A stretch of 45,019 nucleotides of DNA from CAZVWH01 sp964631175 (GCA_964631175.1 CAZVWH010000011.1:1-45019); one strand, 5' to 3'. Positions 31,269 through 40,464 are shown, numbered from the stretch's first letter. The notes: generated from the letters alone by a model not told the origin. Made by a program: numbers and translations.

Positions 31269-31669
31269 CTGGCCCTCTTTTTCCTTTTTTTTCTTGGTTT
31301 CGGTTTTTCTATAACGTTATTATCAAATTTTACCTTCATATACTCCAGCATTTGTTTATCGTTTGTAAAGTGCAACTCGTAATCATATTCGCCCTCGACA
31401 TAGTCACAGTCCTTGTGCCGATATTGTCTGCAAATTCTCGGCCTTTTGTCGTAAATTTCGCAGTGATAGTCTTTCTGCGAAAGGTGCCGACACCTGTTCT
31501 TTATATTGATGTACCAATCACCATCTTCCACAAAAACTGTTATATCTTTGTGGCACAGATACCATCTTATGTCGTCATAGTCTTCTTTCGTTTCAGGCGT
31601 TTCAATCGGCAAAGCAAAATATCTACAGCACAATCCTGTGCACTTGTCACACTGACTTCTTTTAGCCAT
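31265..31669 (-). CDS. YkgJ-family cysteine-cluster protein
   Basis: The 134-residue protein has the zinc- or iron-cluster motif CDKCTGLCC (Cys7, Cys10, Cys14, Cys15). Later come CRHLSQKDYHCEIYDKRP, then CRQY and DC, the standard YkgJ/CxxCxxCC pattern. The tail is Lys/Arg-rich. The function is not established; a metal-binding redox role is generally assumed. The start is the ATG at 31669 with GGAG nine bases upstream; the frame extends to a TTG at 31684. It is the first gene of the hisS operon. The gap 31670-32034 upstream contains only the REP elements described separately. Confidence 0.85.
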   Translation of the reverse strand: MAKRSQCDKCTGLCCRYFALPIETPETKEDYDDIRWYLCHKDITVFVEDGDWYINIKNRCRHLSQKDYHCEIYDKRPRICRQYRHKDCDYVEGEYDYELHFTNDKQMLEYMKVKFDNNVIEKPKPRKKRKKRAR

Positions 31670-31927
31670 TGCAACAAACTCCAATTACACACAACACTAT
31701 AACCGGTCGCTGAAACCTGAAAATATAAGCTATTAATCGTCAGCCGTCAAGAATTGCAACCTTCATGTAGAGCTTTTCTGATATCAAGGCTCATTGTAAA
31801 AATAATCGACAAATAATTATTCGACACTTGTATAAAGCCGATTACGGAAATATATTTTATTAGATGGGGTGGAAAATAATGGGGGCCTTTAAACCAGAGC
31901 ACAATACCCAGTTTAGAAGCATGAAAA

Positions 31928-32029
31928 CCCCCAAATAAATTTGGGGGCTAAATATTTAGCCCCGTAATCCTTCGACTCTGCTCAGGACAAGTTTATTACG
32001 AGGTTTTATTCCGTGTTTTACGCGGAGTT
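31928..32029. repeat. REP pair with a short element inserted in one hairpin loop
   Basis: Stem CCCCCAAA/TTTGGGGG (31928-31947) is followed by CTAAAT and the mirrored TTTAG. The second hairpin, CCCCGTAAT against ATTACGAGG, is interrupted by a short element (CCTTCGACTCTGCTCAGGAC, 31969-31991) in its loop. A third partial stem CCGTG/CGCGG (32010-32025) lies just before the pseudopilin start. Confidence 0.75.
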
Positions 32030-32034
32030 TTACG

Positions 32035-32688
32035 ATGCATCAAATGATTGTCGAAAAAGTCCGAGAACATCATGGAAGGGCTTTTACGCTAATTGAAATG
32101 CTGATAGCTCTAATATTGTCGAGCCTTATCTTGACGGTAGTAGCGACCCTGGCATTTGCAATGACGACGGTAATTGACAGCAGTGATGATACAGCCAAGA
32201 AACAGGCACAGGTTCGCTATACCACACTTACCATCTCAGAACTGATAAAACAGTGCAAACTCGTATGTGGCACGACCGGCAATGATTTGGCTATATGGAA
32301 GTCGGACGACAATGGTAATGGAAGAATCGATATAACCGAACTGGTTTACATTGAAATGGGAAATAACGGAGACTATATACAGCTACTGGATTTTCTCAGT
32401 AAGCCGGACTGGCTGAATTTTTATGTACAACCCCATTATACCCAAATATCATGGTTTAAGTCGGTGTTGATATGGTATTGCCAGCAACGGTACATTGCTT
32501 TGGTCGAACAATGTAGCAACGCTCAGATTCTACTGGATGTTGAGCCTCCTGAGACAGAATTTGTAAGTATATCGTTTAATATGGAAGAAAATGGCATCAA
32601 CCGTCAATACCGAATAAGTGCCTCGCTTCGGACGAGGGCGGGTCATTTGCTCGATAGCCACGGCCGAATCGTCAGCGATGACGATTAG
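32035..32688 (+). CDS. Type II secretion-like pseudopilin (GspJ/PulJ type) with EF-hand-like loop
   Basis: The 217-residue protein has a short basic leader and the prepilin signature GRAFTLIEMLIALILSS, with cleavage expected between Ala16 and Phe17. One membrane helix follows, then a soluble domain. Residues 91-102 (DDNGNGRIDITE) fit the EF-hand calcium loop exactly at positions 1, 3, 5, 6, 8, 9 and 12. It likely forms part of a pseudopilus tip or pilus-like fibre. No other secretion gene adjoins it. The start at 32035 follows directly on the REP cluster; an ATG at 32044 is possible. Confidence 0.8.
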   Translation: MHQMIVEKVREHHGRAFTLIEMLIALILSSLILTVVATLAFAMTTVIDSSDDTAKKQAQVRYTTLTISELIKQCKLVCGTTGNDLAIWKSDDNGNGRIDITELVYIEMGNNGDYIQLLDFLSKPDWLNFYVQPHYTQISWFKSVLIWYCQQRYIALVEQCSNAQILLDVEPPETEFVSISFNMEENGINRQYRISASLRTRAGHLLDSHGRIVSDDD

Positions 32689-32942
32689 ACAAAAATATCG
32701 ATGTCACCTCCCAAAAACAGCTTTCTATGTAAATCTAAAAAAAGACTGAAATGGAAAAATCTCTGCTTTTGAGGTGGAATTGAGGTGTCAACTGCCGGTC
32801 TGCCACGGGGGAAACCTACTATGAAAAATACTAAAAAATTTAAAAAACTATAATTGAAACGCGGGTTTGCAACAGTTTCAAGAAGCGGTATAATACTGAT
32901 AATCAGAATTGAATAAGCAAATACTAAAAAAGCAGCGGAACA

Positions 32943-34190
32943 ATGGTGCTGGAATACAGAGTACAATTCATAACACTGCTGGCTTTGGTCGCGCTGTGCG
33001 GACAAGTCAGGACAGCCTTGGCGAACACTTGGCAAATAGCGCAAGATCCAAATTGGAAGGCTGTACAGACTAAAGATGAAGATAAATACCTGTTGGTCAA
33101 AGCTCGAACGGAGAAGCTGGTCAAATCAGGCCAAACGATGGATCTCTTCGAAGAATGGACCAAACTTAAAAAAGAGTTCCCGGAAATCAATGAGCAGGAT
33201 TTAGATATCTTCATCGAGGCGGAACTATTGCTTTGCGAACAAAAACTCACCAAAGCAGTTGGCAAATATAATGATTTCTTGGATAAAGGTCACCAAGAAA
33301 GCATTCTCTACGATGCAGCCTTGGACAGGCTATATCAGATAGCCGAGGATTTTTTAGATGGCCGGGAAAAAACCGTGCTCGGCATCTTCAAAATAAAGGG
33401 ATACGCCGAAGGCGTCAGAATTATGAGAAGCATCAATAAGCGAGTCATCGAAAGACCAATTGCAATGTACGCCCTTGTGGCCATTGCAGAAAGCTATGAA
33501 AAAAGAGAAAAGTTCAACGAGGCATACTTTGCATGGTTGAATATTTACAATGAGTTAGAGAATAAATCAGAATTTGAGTCGGAGTTTGAAAAGAAAATCT
33601 ATAAGCCCGTCCTGAGCCGGCTCGAAGGACAGACGTTGCGTAGTATGGCCCGATGCAAGCACATGGCGTATAAAGGACCAAAATACAGTGCTTCTAATTT
33701 AGAGACCGCAAGATCTTATTACAAAAAATACATGTCGTACCTCGAAACCGAATACGCTAAGGAAGATAAAATTGAAGAGATCGACAAAACATTCACAGAG
33801 ATAGAAGAAGTCGACGAAATAGTCAAAAAGATAAATGGTCAATTGGCCTACAAAGATTTTTATATCAGCCAGTATTATCAAAAAATCTATAATTATGAAA
33901 AGTCTCGTAAAAAACAGGAAAATGTCAAAGACATCAATCCGGCTAACCTTTATAATCAAATGATTATAGATAAGTGGTATGAAAAGTTCAAAACGCAGTA
34001 TCCCGAAGATGCGAAAGAAATCGGCCCTGATGAAATCCTGAAATACATAAATGAACAACCAACCGACTCACCTGATTTTGACCAGCTTTATAAAAAAATT
34101 GACGACAAAAACATAGCTGATTTTTTAACAGAGAATTGGCCGGAAAGCAAAGTAGCAAAAATGGCAGAGCAAATGCTCAGCAAGATTTAG
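32943..34190 (+). CDS. Secreted helical-repeat protein, BamD-like
   Basis: The 415-residue protein has a signal peptide (FITLLALVALCGQVRTALA). It is otherwise helical with TPR-like repeats (for example EEWTKLKKEFPEINEQDLD and YALVAIAESYEKREKFNEAYFAW). Its place before an LptE-like lipoprotein gene and its overall plan suggest a planctomycete BamD-type subunit of the outer-membrane assembly machinery. A lipobox is not visible, so this is tentative. A short palindromic element (33608-33632) is read in frame as PVLSRLEGQ. The C-terminal third is very rich in Lys, Glu and Asp. The 254-base gap before it (32689-32942) shows no gene. Confidence 0.55.
   Translation: MVLEYRVQFITLLALVALCGQVRTALANTWQIAQDPNWKAVQTKDEDKYLLVKARTEKLVKSGQTMDLFEEWTKLKKEFPEINEQDLDIFIEAELLLCEQKLTKAVGKYNDFLDKGHQESILYDAALDRLYQIAEDFLDGREKTVLGIFKIKGYAEGVRIMRSINKRVIERPIAMYALVAIAESYEKREKFNEAYFAWLNIYNELENKSEFESEFEKKIYKPVLSRLEGQTLRSMARCKHMAYKGPKYSASNLETARSYYKKYMSYLETEYAKEDKIEEIDKTFTEIEEVDEIVKKINGQLAYKDFYISQYYQKIYNYEKSRKKQENVKDINPANLYNQMIIDKWYEKFKTQYPEDAKEIGPDEILKYINEQPTDSPDFDQLYKKIDDKNIADFLTENWPESKVAKMAEQMLSKI
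33608..33632 (+). repeat. Short element translated inside the BamD-like gene
   Basis: CGTCCTGAGCCGGCTCGAAG fits the family consensus TCCTGAGC..GTCGAAGG and encodes VLSRLEG in frame. Confidence 0.45.
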
Positions 34191-34209
34191 GTGTCGAAAA
34201 CATAAAGAA

Positions 34210-34767
34210 ATGATGAAAGAAAGCCGCAAAAATAACCAAAAGTACAGAAATTGCTTTTTCACTTCTGCTGTTTTATTCTTTTGTTCTTTGTCGTATCTAT
34301 GTCTTTGCGGATGCACCGAAATAACCAGCTATTACCACTCATCGCTTTTTCCGCAAGATGTAAGCAGCGTCTGTCTGGAAATGTTCGATAACCAAAGCTT
34401 CCGACGAGGTGTTGAATATGAATTGTCTGATGCTTTGGCAAAGCGTATCGAGACAGAAACACCATATAAAATAATCTCCAATAGAGATCGTGCCGATACT
34501 GTAATGACTGGTCAAATAGTATCAATTGACGAATCGGTGCTCAGCTTCGAACGAGAGACAGGTCGGGCGTTGGAAAGAGAAGTGCAACTGCAAGCGGTGG
34601 TCAACTGGAAAAATCTAAAAACCGGAGAACTGCTAATAGACAACCAAACGGTAAGTGCCCAGGCTACCTTTTCCGAGTTTCAAACGCAGGATTTTAACTA
34701 TGCGTCAGCCGTGGCGTCAAACAATATGGCACGTAAAATCGTAGAATTAATGCAGAAGAAATGGTAA
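34210..34767 (+). CDS. LptE-like outer-membrane lipoprotein
   Basis: The 185-residue protein has a signal sequence ending in the lipobox-like LCGC. An LptE-type domain follows: YYHSSLFPQDVSSVCLEMFDN, GVEYELSDALAKRI, and ADTVMTGQIVSIDESVLSF. In Gram-negative bacteria LptE plugs the LptD barrel that delivers lipopolysaccharide to the outer leaflet. In planctomycetes the matching family is annotated as LptE from this pattern. It follows the BamD-like gene by 19 bases and precedes ftsH by 29, so the three may be cotranscribed. Start at the ATG at 34210 or 34213. Confidence 0.75.
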   Translation: MMKESRKNNQKYRNCFFTSAVLFFCSLSYLCLCGCTEITSYYHSSLFPQDVSSVCLEMFDNQSFRRGVEYELSDALAKRIETETPYKIISNRDRADTVMTGQIVSIDESVLSFERETGRALEREVQLQAVVNWKNLKTGELLIDNQTVSAQATFSEFQTQDFNYASAVASNNMARKIVELMQKKW

Positions 34768-34796
34768 CAACCATTTAAAATATATATTTACAGACA

Positions 34797-36791
34797 ATGA
34801 GAGATAATCAAAGCAGAAAACCAACAGAACGTCGTCAACGACCACGCGGTCCACAGCAAAGACCAGGCAAGAAGCCTTCCCTGTCAACCGTTAAACGCAA
34901 GCCGTTTAGCTGGCTTATAATTATTATAATGATAATGTTTGCAGCGTGGATAATGCTACAGCCGGGATTGAGCAGTAACAATATTACTTGGGATGAGTTC
35001 GTAGCAGCTATTAATAGTGATGAAATAAACAAACAAAAATCAATCGAGATTGGTGAGACCGACATTACAGGCGAGTTTAATCAGAAAGGTGCTGACAATC
35101 ACGGCATAAAAAAGTTCACCGTAGATTACAGGCCGGATGTTGCCGGCAAAAGACTTATGGAGCTGCTTGAAGACAGCAATGTCAAGTACAAATTTACCAA
35201 GCAGCATCTCTGGCTCTTAATGTTAATTCAGTGGATATTGCCGTTGCTCTTGCTGGTTGGATTTTTTTATTTTATCTTTGCACGGAATCTCCGCAGCGGA
35301 GCCGGCGGCATGCTGATGTCTTTTGGCCGAAGCAGGCATCGACTGCTTGGCAAAGACAGAGCCAAGGTGACATTTAAAGATGTAGCCGGTATCGAAGAAG
35401 CCCAGGAAGAAGTAGCGGAACTTATCGAATTCTTGAAAAACCCAAAAAAATTTCAACGGCTGGGTGGCCGCATTCCTCGCGGCGTTTTGCTGATGGGACC
35501 TCCCGGCTGTGGAAAGACACTGTTAGCCAAAGCTATAGCCGGTGAAGCCGACGTTCCGTTCCTAAGCATATCAGGCAGTGATTTCGTAGAGATGTTTGTC
35601 GGCGTCGGGGCATCGCGAGTGCGCGACTTATTCAAGCAGGCCAAAGATAATTCGCCTTGTATCATTTTCCTGGATGAGATTGACGCAATCGGACGCAAAC
35701 GCGGCGCCAGCTTTGTCGGCGGCGGCCACGATGAACGCGAGCAAACGCTAAACGCGATTCTGGTCGAAATGGACGGCTTTGATACGAACGACCAGGTAAT
35801 TGTAATAGCCGCAACAAACCGCTCAGACATCCTGGATCATGCACTGACCCGACCCGGCAGATTCGACCGTCAGGTCATTGTCCCTCTACCTGACTTAAAA
35901 GGTCGAGCCGAAATTTTAAAGATTCATGCAAGAAAAGTAAAGTTAGGCCCTAATACTAACCTGAATAAGCTGGCACGAGGAACACCCATGTTCAGCGGAG
36001 CAGACCTGGCTGCTATTATCAATGAGGCGGCTCTGATGGCTACTATGGCGAATAAAGAGTTTGTAGAGATGGCCGACCTGGAAGAGGCGCGTGACAAAGT
36101 CCGGTGGGGAAGAGCCAAGAAGAGCAGAGTTATCGACCAGAAAGAAAAGGAAATAACCGCTTACCATGAGGCCGGCCATACGCTCGTTCAGTCCCTATTA
36201 AAGGACGCAGACCCATTGCATAAGGTAAGTATTATTCCTCGCGGGCCGATGGGTGGCGCTACTTTTGCATTGCCGGAAAAAGACAGGACCCTGTTTACCA
36301 AAAAATACTGCATGGCACTTTTGCAGGTGTGTTTCGGCGGACGAATCGCAGAACAAATATTCTGCGACGATATATCCAGTGGAGCACAGTCGGATATTGA
36401 GCAGTCCACCAAGATCGCAAGGCAAATGGTCTTGACCTGGGGTATGAGCGACGAGCTTGGGCCAATCAGCTACGGACAAGATTCGGGGATCAAAGATCTA
36501 GTGTACGTGATGCCCGGCGAGAAAGAGTATTCCGAAAAAACAGCGGAAGCGATTGACAAGGAAGTAAAAAGGATTACCAACGAGGCATATAAACAAGCAA
36601 GAGAATTGATAGAATCCAACAAGGATAAACTTGAGCAAATAGAAAAGGCGCTGATGAAATACGAAACTCTCGATGCTGACGACGTAAAATTAATTTTAGA
36701 AGGCGGCCAATTAGATAAGCCTACAGTTGGCGATTTGTTAGCGGCCGAGCAAGCCAAACACGAGCAGACAGAATCGAAACAAAACCAATAG
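34797..36791 (+). CDS. ftsH: ATP-dependent zinc metalloprotease FtsH
   Basis: This membrane-anchored AAA+ protease degrades misfolded and regulatory membrane proteins. A basic N-terminal tail precedes the first membrane span (WLIIIIMIMFAAWIM). A small periplasmic domain and a second span (LPLLLLVGFFYFIF) follow. The AAA module has Walker A GPPGCGKT (about 231-238), Walker B IIFLDEIDAIG and the second region of homology ATNRSDILDHALTRPGRFD. The zinc site HEAGH is at 457-461, with the third ligand Asp in SGAQSDIEQ. Length of 664 is standard. No other protease genes are near. Confidence 0.96.
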   Translation: MRDNQSRKPTERRQRPRGPQQRPGKKPSLSTVKRKPFSWLIIIIMIMFAAWIMLQPGLSSNNITWDEFVAAINSDEINKQKSIEIGETDITGEFNQKGADNHGIKKFTVDYRPDVAGKRLMELLEDSNVKYKFTKQHLWLLMLIQWILPLLLLVGFFYFIFARNLRSGAGGMLMSFGRSRHRLLGKDRAKVTFKDVAGIEEAQEEVAELIEFLKNPKKFQRLGGRIPRGVLLMGPPGCGKTLLAKAIAGEADVPFLSISGSDFVEMFVGVGASRVRDLFKQAKDNSPCIIFLDEIDAIGRKRGASFVGGGHDEREQTLNAILVEMDGFDTNDQVIVIAATNRSDILDHALTRPGRFDRQVIVPLPDLKGRAEILKIHARKVKLGPNTNLNKLARGTPMFSGADLAAIINEAALMATMANKEFVEMADLEEARDKVRWGRAKKSRVIDQKEKEITAYHEAGHTLVQSLLKDADPLHKVSIIPRGPMGGATFALPEKDRTLFTKKYCMALLQVCFGGRIAEQIFCDDISSGAQSDIEQSTKIARQMVLTWGMSDELGPISYGQDSGIKDLVYVMPGEKEYSEKTAEAIDKEVKRITNEAYKQARELIESNKDKLEQIEKALMKYETLDADDVKLILEGGQLDKPTVGDLLAAEQAKHEQTESKQNQ

Positions 36792-36825
36792 TAAGAGAAC
36801 CTGCAGTATAATCTCGAAAAAAACT

Positions 36826-36874
36826 CCCATGTGAAACGTGGGGGCTAAACATTTAGTCCTACGTTTTACGCGGT
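36826..36874. repeat. REP pair upstream of dsbD
   Basis: Stem CCCATG/CGTGGG (36826-36842, one G-T pair) is followed by GGCTAAAC and the mirrored ATTTAG. A decayed second stem (CCTACG..CGCGG) comes next. No short element is inserted here, so this shows the basic form of the pair. Confidence 0.7.
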
Positions 36875-36900
36875 GCTCATTTTATGCCACTACCTCAAAA

Positions 36901-38757
36901 ATGCTTATGCAGAAAAAAATTGCTGCCAAATTATGGATAGTTTGTGTCTTCGTGTTCACCTGTTGCGCCTTGGGCGCACAGACAAATGCACCGAATTCTA
37001 CTACAACCACCGACTTTGTCACATTGCCACTTGAGCTGGTAAGACACGAAAAAGAGTTTTCAAACGTGCATGTCGAACCCGCCCGAATGGGTTCAAAGCT
37101 GGGTTTAGCCGTCATATTCGAAGGAACCGACGACCTGCACTACTACGCAAAACCTAAAACAGCACCAGCACCGGGTTTTGAACTTAAGATTCAAGCTAAA
37201 TCCGAAGATTTCGAGTTTGGCGAAGCTGTATTTCCGAAATGGAGCATTTTCAAAGAACCGCTTGGAAAAAAGGTGGAGGTATACGTTGGTAAATTTACTA
37301 TCTTTGTGCCAACCAAAGCAGTCAGAGCTCCAGCCAATACCACTATAATTGATGTTGGCGAGGTTGAAGTTAGGATTTCTGGAATTGCTTGTACGAGTAT
37401 AGTTTGCCTGCCGCCGTTTGAAAAAGCACTGAAGGTGAGCATCGATTGGAGCCAACGAAATTCATGGAAAAAGATTAGCCTTGTTTCAATCGGCCAGACA
37501 GGCAAGCCGATTACCGTGATCGGCTATTCGGCATGGTTTGCTCTCGGCTTAGCGTTCGTAGCAGGATTGGCCCTGAATATTATGCCATGCGTCTGGCCCA
37601 TCTTACCTCTTATAGTGATGCGCCTTGTTAAACAGGCAGAACAAAGTAAGAGCAAATCCATAGCGATGGGATTTGCTTTTTGCCTTGGGATATTGTTGTT
37701 CTTCGCCTGCATTGCAGGAGCAAATATTGTTTTACAAAGCTTTTATAATACAACATTGAGCTGGGGTGACCATCTGCGAAATCCGACCATCGTTACAGCC
37801 TTGGCACTTTTAATGGTAGTAATGGCCTTGTTTATGTTTGGCATCTTTACGGTCACAGTGCCTTCTTCTATATCGAGTAAATCCGGTTCCGGCGAAGGAT
37901 ATTTAGGCTCGGTCGGCATGGGATTTCTGGCAGCAATATTGAGCACACCTTGCAGTTTTGGGATTTTAACAGTCGCCTTTGTCTGGGTACAGGTACAACC
38001 TTTAGCTCTGGGAACTTTTGCAATAATGGTAATCGGACTCGGAATGGCTCTTCCGTACGCGATACTGACATCGATGCCAGGCTTATTAAAACGTCTGCCC
38101 AGAGCGGGAAGGTGGATGGAACTATTTAAGCAAACACTCGGCTTTATTTTGTTAATCATCGCTGTGAAACTGATAAAAGCAGTTCCTGATGATAATAAAA
38201 TCAATGTACTGTATTTTGCAGTTGTTCTAAGTTTTTGCGTCTGGATGTGGGCCGGCTGGGTTGGTTACGGAACCAAGCCTTCACGCAAACTATTAGTTCG
38301 TATTATAGCTGTTGCTTTGGTTATTTTTGCTTTTCGGTTCTTTTTTGCACCACAGCTTATCAACTGGCAGGAATATAATGCAGATTTGATTCGTAGTGCA
38401 AAGGCCGAACAAAGGCCCGTTTTGATAGAATTCACTGCCGGCTGGTGTACTAATTGCGAATTTGTGGATAGGATGATTTATCAGCGTAGAGATATTGCGA
38501 AATTAATAGAACAAAAAGGTGTTTTAGCAATTAAAGCTGATACAACTGAAAAGAACCTTCCGGCGACGTTGGCCTTGAAAAATATCTATAATGAGCCGGC
38601 AGTGCCAGTTAGTATGCTATTTATGCCGGACAAAAAAGAGCCGATTAAATGGCGCGGAATTCTGTTTGCGAACGAATTGAAAAGATCGTTGGAGTCATTG
38701 CGAGCGCAGCGAAGTCGCCGGGATGGCTTGCGCCACAATCTCAAACGTGACCAATGA
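36901..38757 (+). CDS. dsbD: Thiol:disulfide interchange protein DsbD
   Basis: DsbD carries reducing power from cytoplasmic thioredoxin to periplasmic proteins. A signal peptide (CVFVFTCCALGA) is followed by the N-terminal domain with the Cys pair in ACTSIVCLPPFEK. The central membrane domain has MPCVWPILPL and STPCSFGILTVAF, its two transfer cysteines. The C-terminal thioredoxin domain has GWCTNCEF (Cys516, Cys519). The final 20 or so residues (LRAQRSRRDGLRH and beyond) are encoded by a palindromic element (38694-38790) that also overlaps the next gene. The ATG at 36901 is chosen; the frame runs into the REP pair upstream. Confidence 0.93.
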   Translation: MLMQKKIAAKLWIVCVFVFTCCALGAQTNAPNSTTTTDFVTLPLELVRHEKEFSNVHVEPARMGSKLGLAVIFEGTDDLHYYAKPKTAPAPGFELKIQAKSEDFEFGEAVFPKWSIFKEPLGKKVEVYVGKFTIFVPTKAVRAPANTTIIDVGEVEVRISGIACTSIVCLPPFEKALKVSIDWSQRNSWKKISLVSIGQTGKPITVIGYSAWFALGLAFVAGLALNIMPCVWPILPLIVMRLVKQAEQSKSKSIAMGFAFCLGILLFFACIAGANIVLQSFYNTTLSWGDHLRNPTIVTALALLMVVMALFMFGIFTVTVPSSISSKSGSGEGYLGSVGMGFLAAILSTPCSFGILTVAFVWVQVQPLALGTFAIMVIGLGMALPYAILTSMPGLLKRLPRAGRWMELFKQTLGFILLIIAVKLIKAVPDDNKINVLYFAVVLSFCVWMWAGWVGYGTKPSRKLLVRIIAVALVIFAFRFFFAPQLINWQEYNADLIRSAKAEQRPVLIEFTAGWCTNCEFVDRMIYQRRDIAKLIEQKGVLAIKADTTEKNLPATLALKNIYNEPAVPVSMLFMPDKKEPIKWRGILFANELKRSLESLRAQRSRRDGLRHNLKRDQ

Positions 38758-38790
38758 GATTGCCACGGCCCCAGGGGGCCTCGCAATGAC
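38694..38790. mobile_element. 97-bp GTCATTGCGAG palindromic element across dsbD and nth
   Basis: GTCATTGCGAG (38694-38704) and CTCGCAATGAC (38780-38790) are perfect 11-base inverted ends. Inside are CAATCTC and GAGATTG arms. The element supplies the end of dsbD and the first ATG of nth. No target duplication is obvious. Confidence 0.75.
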
Positions 38791-39481
38791 AATACAAGAA
38801 AAGAAAATGGTGAAACAGACAAAGATAAAAGCATGCAAGGCCGAGGCTGCTGAACGGGCTAAGACAATCTGGCCTATTTTAAAAAAAAGGTTCCCAGATG
38901 CAAAAATAGCATTAAAGTTTCGCAATCCACTTGAGCTTTTGATCGCCACGGTTCTATCTGCCCAGTGCACAGATGAGCGGGTCAACATGGTGACAAAAAA
39001 TCTATTCAAGACATATAAGTCGGCAAAGGATTGGGCCAAAACCGACATTGGGCATATCGAGTCGGATATAAGAAGCACCGGTTTTTACCACAATAAAGCT
39101 ACCAATATTAAAGGCGCCTGCACAGCTATAGCCGAAAAATATGGTGGTAAAGTCCCTGATACTATGGAAGAGCTTTTAGCTCTTCCAGGTGTAGGCCGTA
39201 AAACTGCAAACGTTATATTAGGCAACGCTTTCGGCATACCCGGTATAGTCTGTGATACACACGTAATTCGGCTATCCCGACGATTGGGACTGTCCGAATA
39301 TGCCGATCCGGTTAAGTTGGAATTTGATTTAGCCGAAATAGTACCTAAGAAAAACTGGACGTTATTCAGTCACCTGTTGATTTTTCACGGCCGATATATT
39401 TGCAAAGCCCGTAAACCAGACTGTGAAAATTGTCCGATATCAAAATATTGTCCGGTAGCATTTGACCCAGTTTCATGGTAA
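38786..39481 (+). CDS. nth: Endonuclease III (DNA glycosylase/AP lyase)
   Basis: This base-excision repair enzyme removes oxidised pyrimidines. The helix-hairpin-helix LPGVGRKTANVIL contains the catalytic Lys, and VCDTHVIRLSRRLG the catalytic Asp. The [4Fe-4S] ligands CKARKPDCENCPISKYC have the standard C-X6-C-X2-C-X5-C spacing. LSAQCTDERVN is the family signature. The start is uncertain: the ATG at 38786 lies in the end of a palindromic element, the ATG at 38807 gives a more usual length, and the frame is open back to 38723 inside dsbD. Confidence 0.94.
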   Translation: MTIQEKKMVKQTKIKACKAEAAERAKTIWPILKKRFPDAKIALKFRNPLELLIATVLSAQCTDERVNMVTKNLFKTYKSAKDWAKTDIGHIESDIRSTGFYHNKATNIKGACTAIAEKYGGKVPDTMEELLALPGVGRKTANVILGNAFGIPGIVCDTHVIRLSRRLGLSEYADPVKLEFDLAEIVPKKNWTLFSHLLIFHGRYICKARKPDCENCPISKYCPVAFDPVSW

Positions 39482-39493
39482 AATTCATATTCC

Positions 39494-40252
39494 GTGAAGC
39501 GATCCCACACGGTGCAGCAATCCAAGCGCGACGCGGGATATGAGATACGAGATATGATGGAAATGCTCGAAAATCCGGTCAAGGATCTCTGGCGTATATT
39601 CCGAGTGATGGCTGAGTTCGTGGAGGGATATGACGAGCTGGCCTCAGTCGGCCCGGCTGTTTCATTTTTCGGCTCCGCCCGTGCAAAGCCAAAAGAGCGA
39701 TACTATAAACTTGCTGAGCAAACCGCATCCGAACTGACAAAGGCCGGTTTCGCAATAATTACCGGCGGCGGCAGCGGCATCATGGAAGCAGCAAACAAAG
39801 GAGCCGCCAAAACAGGTGGAAAGAGCATCGGACTAAACATTGAGCTGCCAATGGAACAAATCCCGAACGAATATCAGAATCTGTCTCTGAACTTCAGATA
39901 CTTCTTCTGTCGTAAAGTGATGTTCTTAAAATACGCTCATGGTTTCATAGTCTTCCCCGGCGGCTATGGAACTATGGATGAATTTTTCGAATCACTGGTA
40001 TTGATTCAAACATTAAAACAGGCGTCCTTCCCAGTGATACTAATGGTCAGTGACTACTGGCAAGGCTTGATTAAATGGATGAAAGAAAAGATGCTTCGGG
40101 AGCACCATTTCATCTCTCCGGAAGACCTGAGTGTATTCACTGTGCTGGACGATCCAAAGGCTGCGGCCAAAGTGATAGTTGATTTCAGAGAATCTGAGGG
40201 ACGTGTTGGAATACAACTGCCGTCTGGGATGAGAAAAAACCAAAACAGTTAA
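39494..40252 (+). CDS. LOG-family protein (TIGR00730-like nucleoside phosphate phosphoribohydrolase)
   Basis: The Rossmann-type protein has the LOG signature PGGYGTMDEFFESL near residue 155, and ITGGGSGIMEAANKGA and VSFFGSARAKP upstream. Family members hydrolyse nucleoside 5'-monophosphates to free base and ribose phosphate (cytokinin activation in plants). They were once misnamed lysine decarboxylases. The bacterial role here is unknown. The GTG at 39494 gives 252 residues; ATGs at 39554 and 39557 would remove about 20 poorly conserved residues. It follows nth by 12 bases. Confidence 0.88.
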   Translation: MKRSHTVQQSKRDAGYEIRDMMEMLENPVKDLWRIFRVMAEFVEGYDELASVGPAVSFFGSARAKPKERYYKLAEQTASELTKAGFAIITGGGSGIMEAANKGAAKTGGKSIGLNIELPMEQIPNEYQNLSLNFRYFFCRKVMFLKYAHGFIVFPGGYGTMDEFFESLVLIQTLKQASFPVILMVSDYWQGLIKWMKEKMLREHHFISPEDLSVFTVLDDPKAAAKVIVDFRESEGRVGIQLPSGMRKNQNS

Positions 40253-40464
40253 TAATTTTCGATAATTAGTTTTGCAGTTTTTCACTTCTCCAGCGGTTTT
40301 TTAATTTTGCTGCAAACCCAACTTGTTCTCTTTATCCCATCTAATCTGTAATTTTTGGGCGACAATCTTTTAAAAATCGCCAAAAATAACAACTCAACTG
40401 ACCGATTTTTATGCCCATTTTTCGCAGAAAATAAGGCATTTCCCGATATAGCGTTCCGCGCTTG

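Noticed and set aside
37743..38204. 153-codon antisense frame inside dsbD
   Set aside because: Shadow of the dsbD membrane domain; no independent support.
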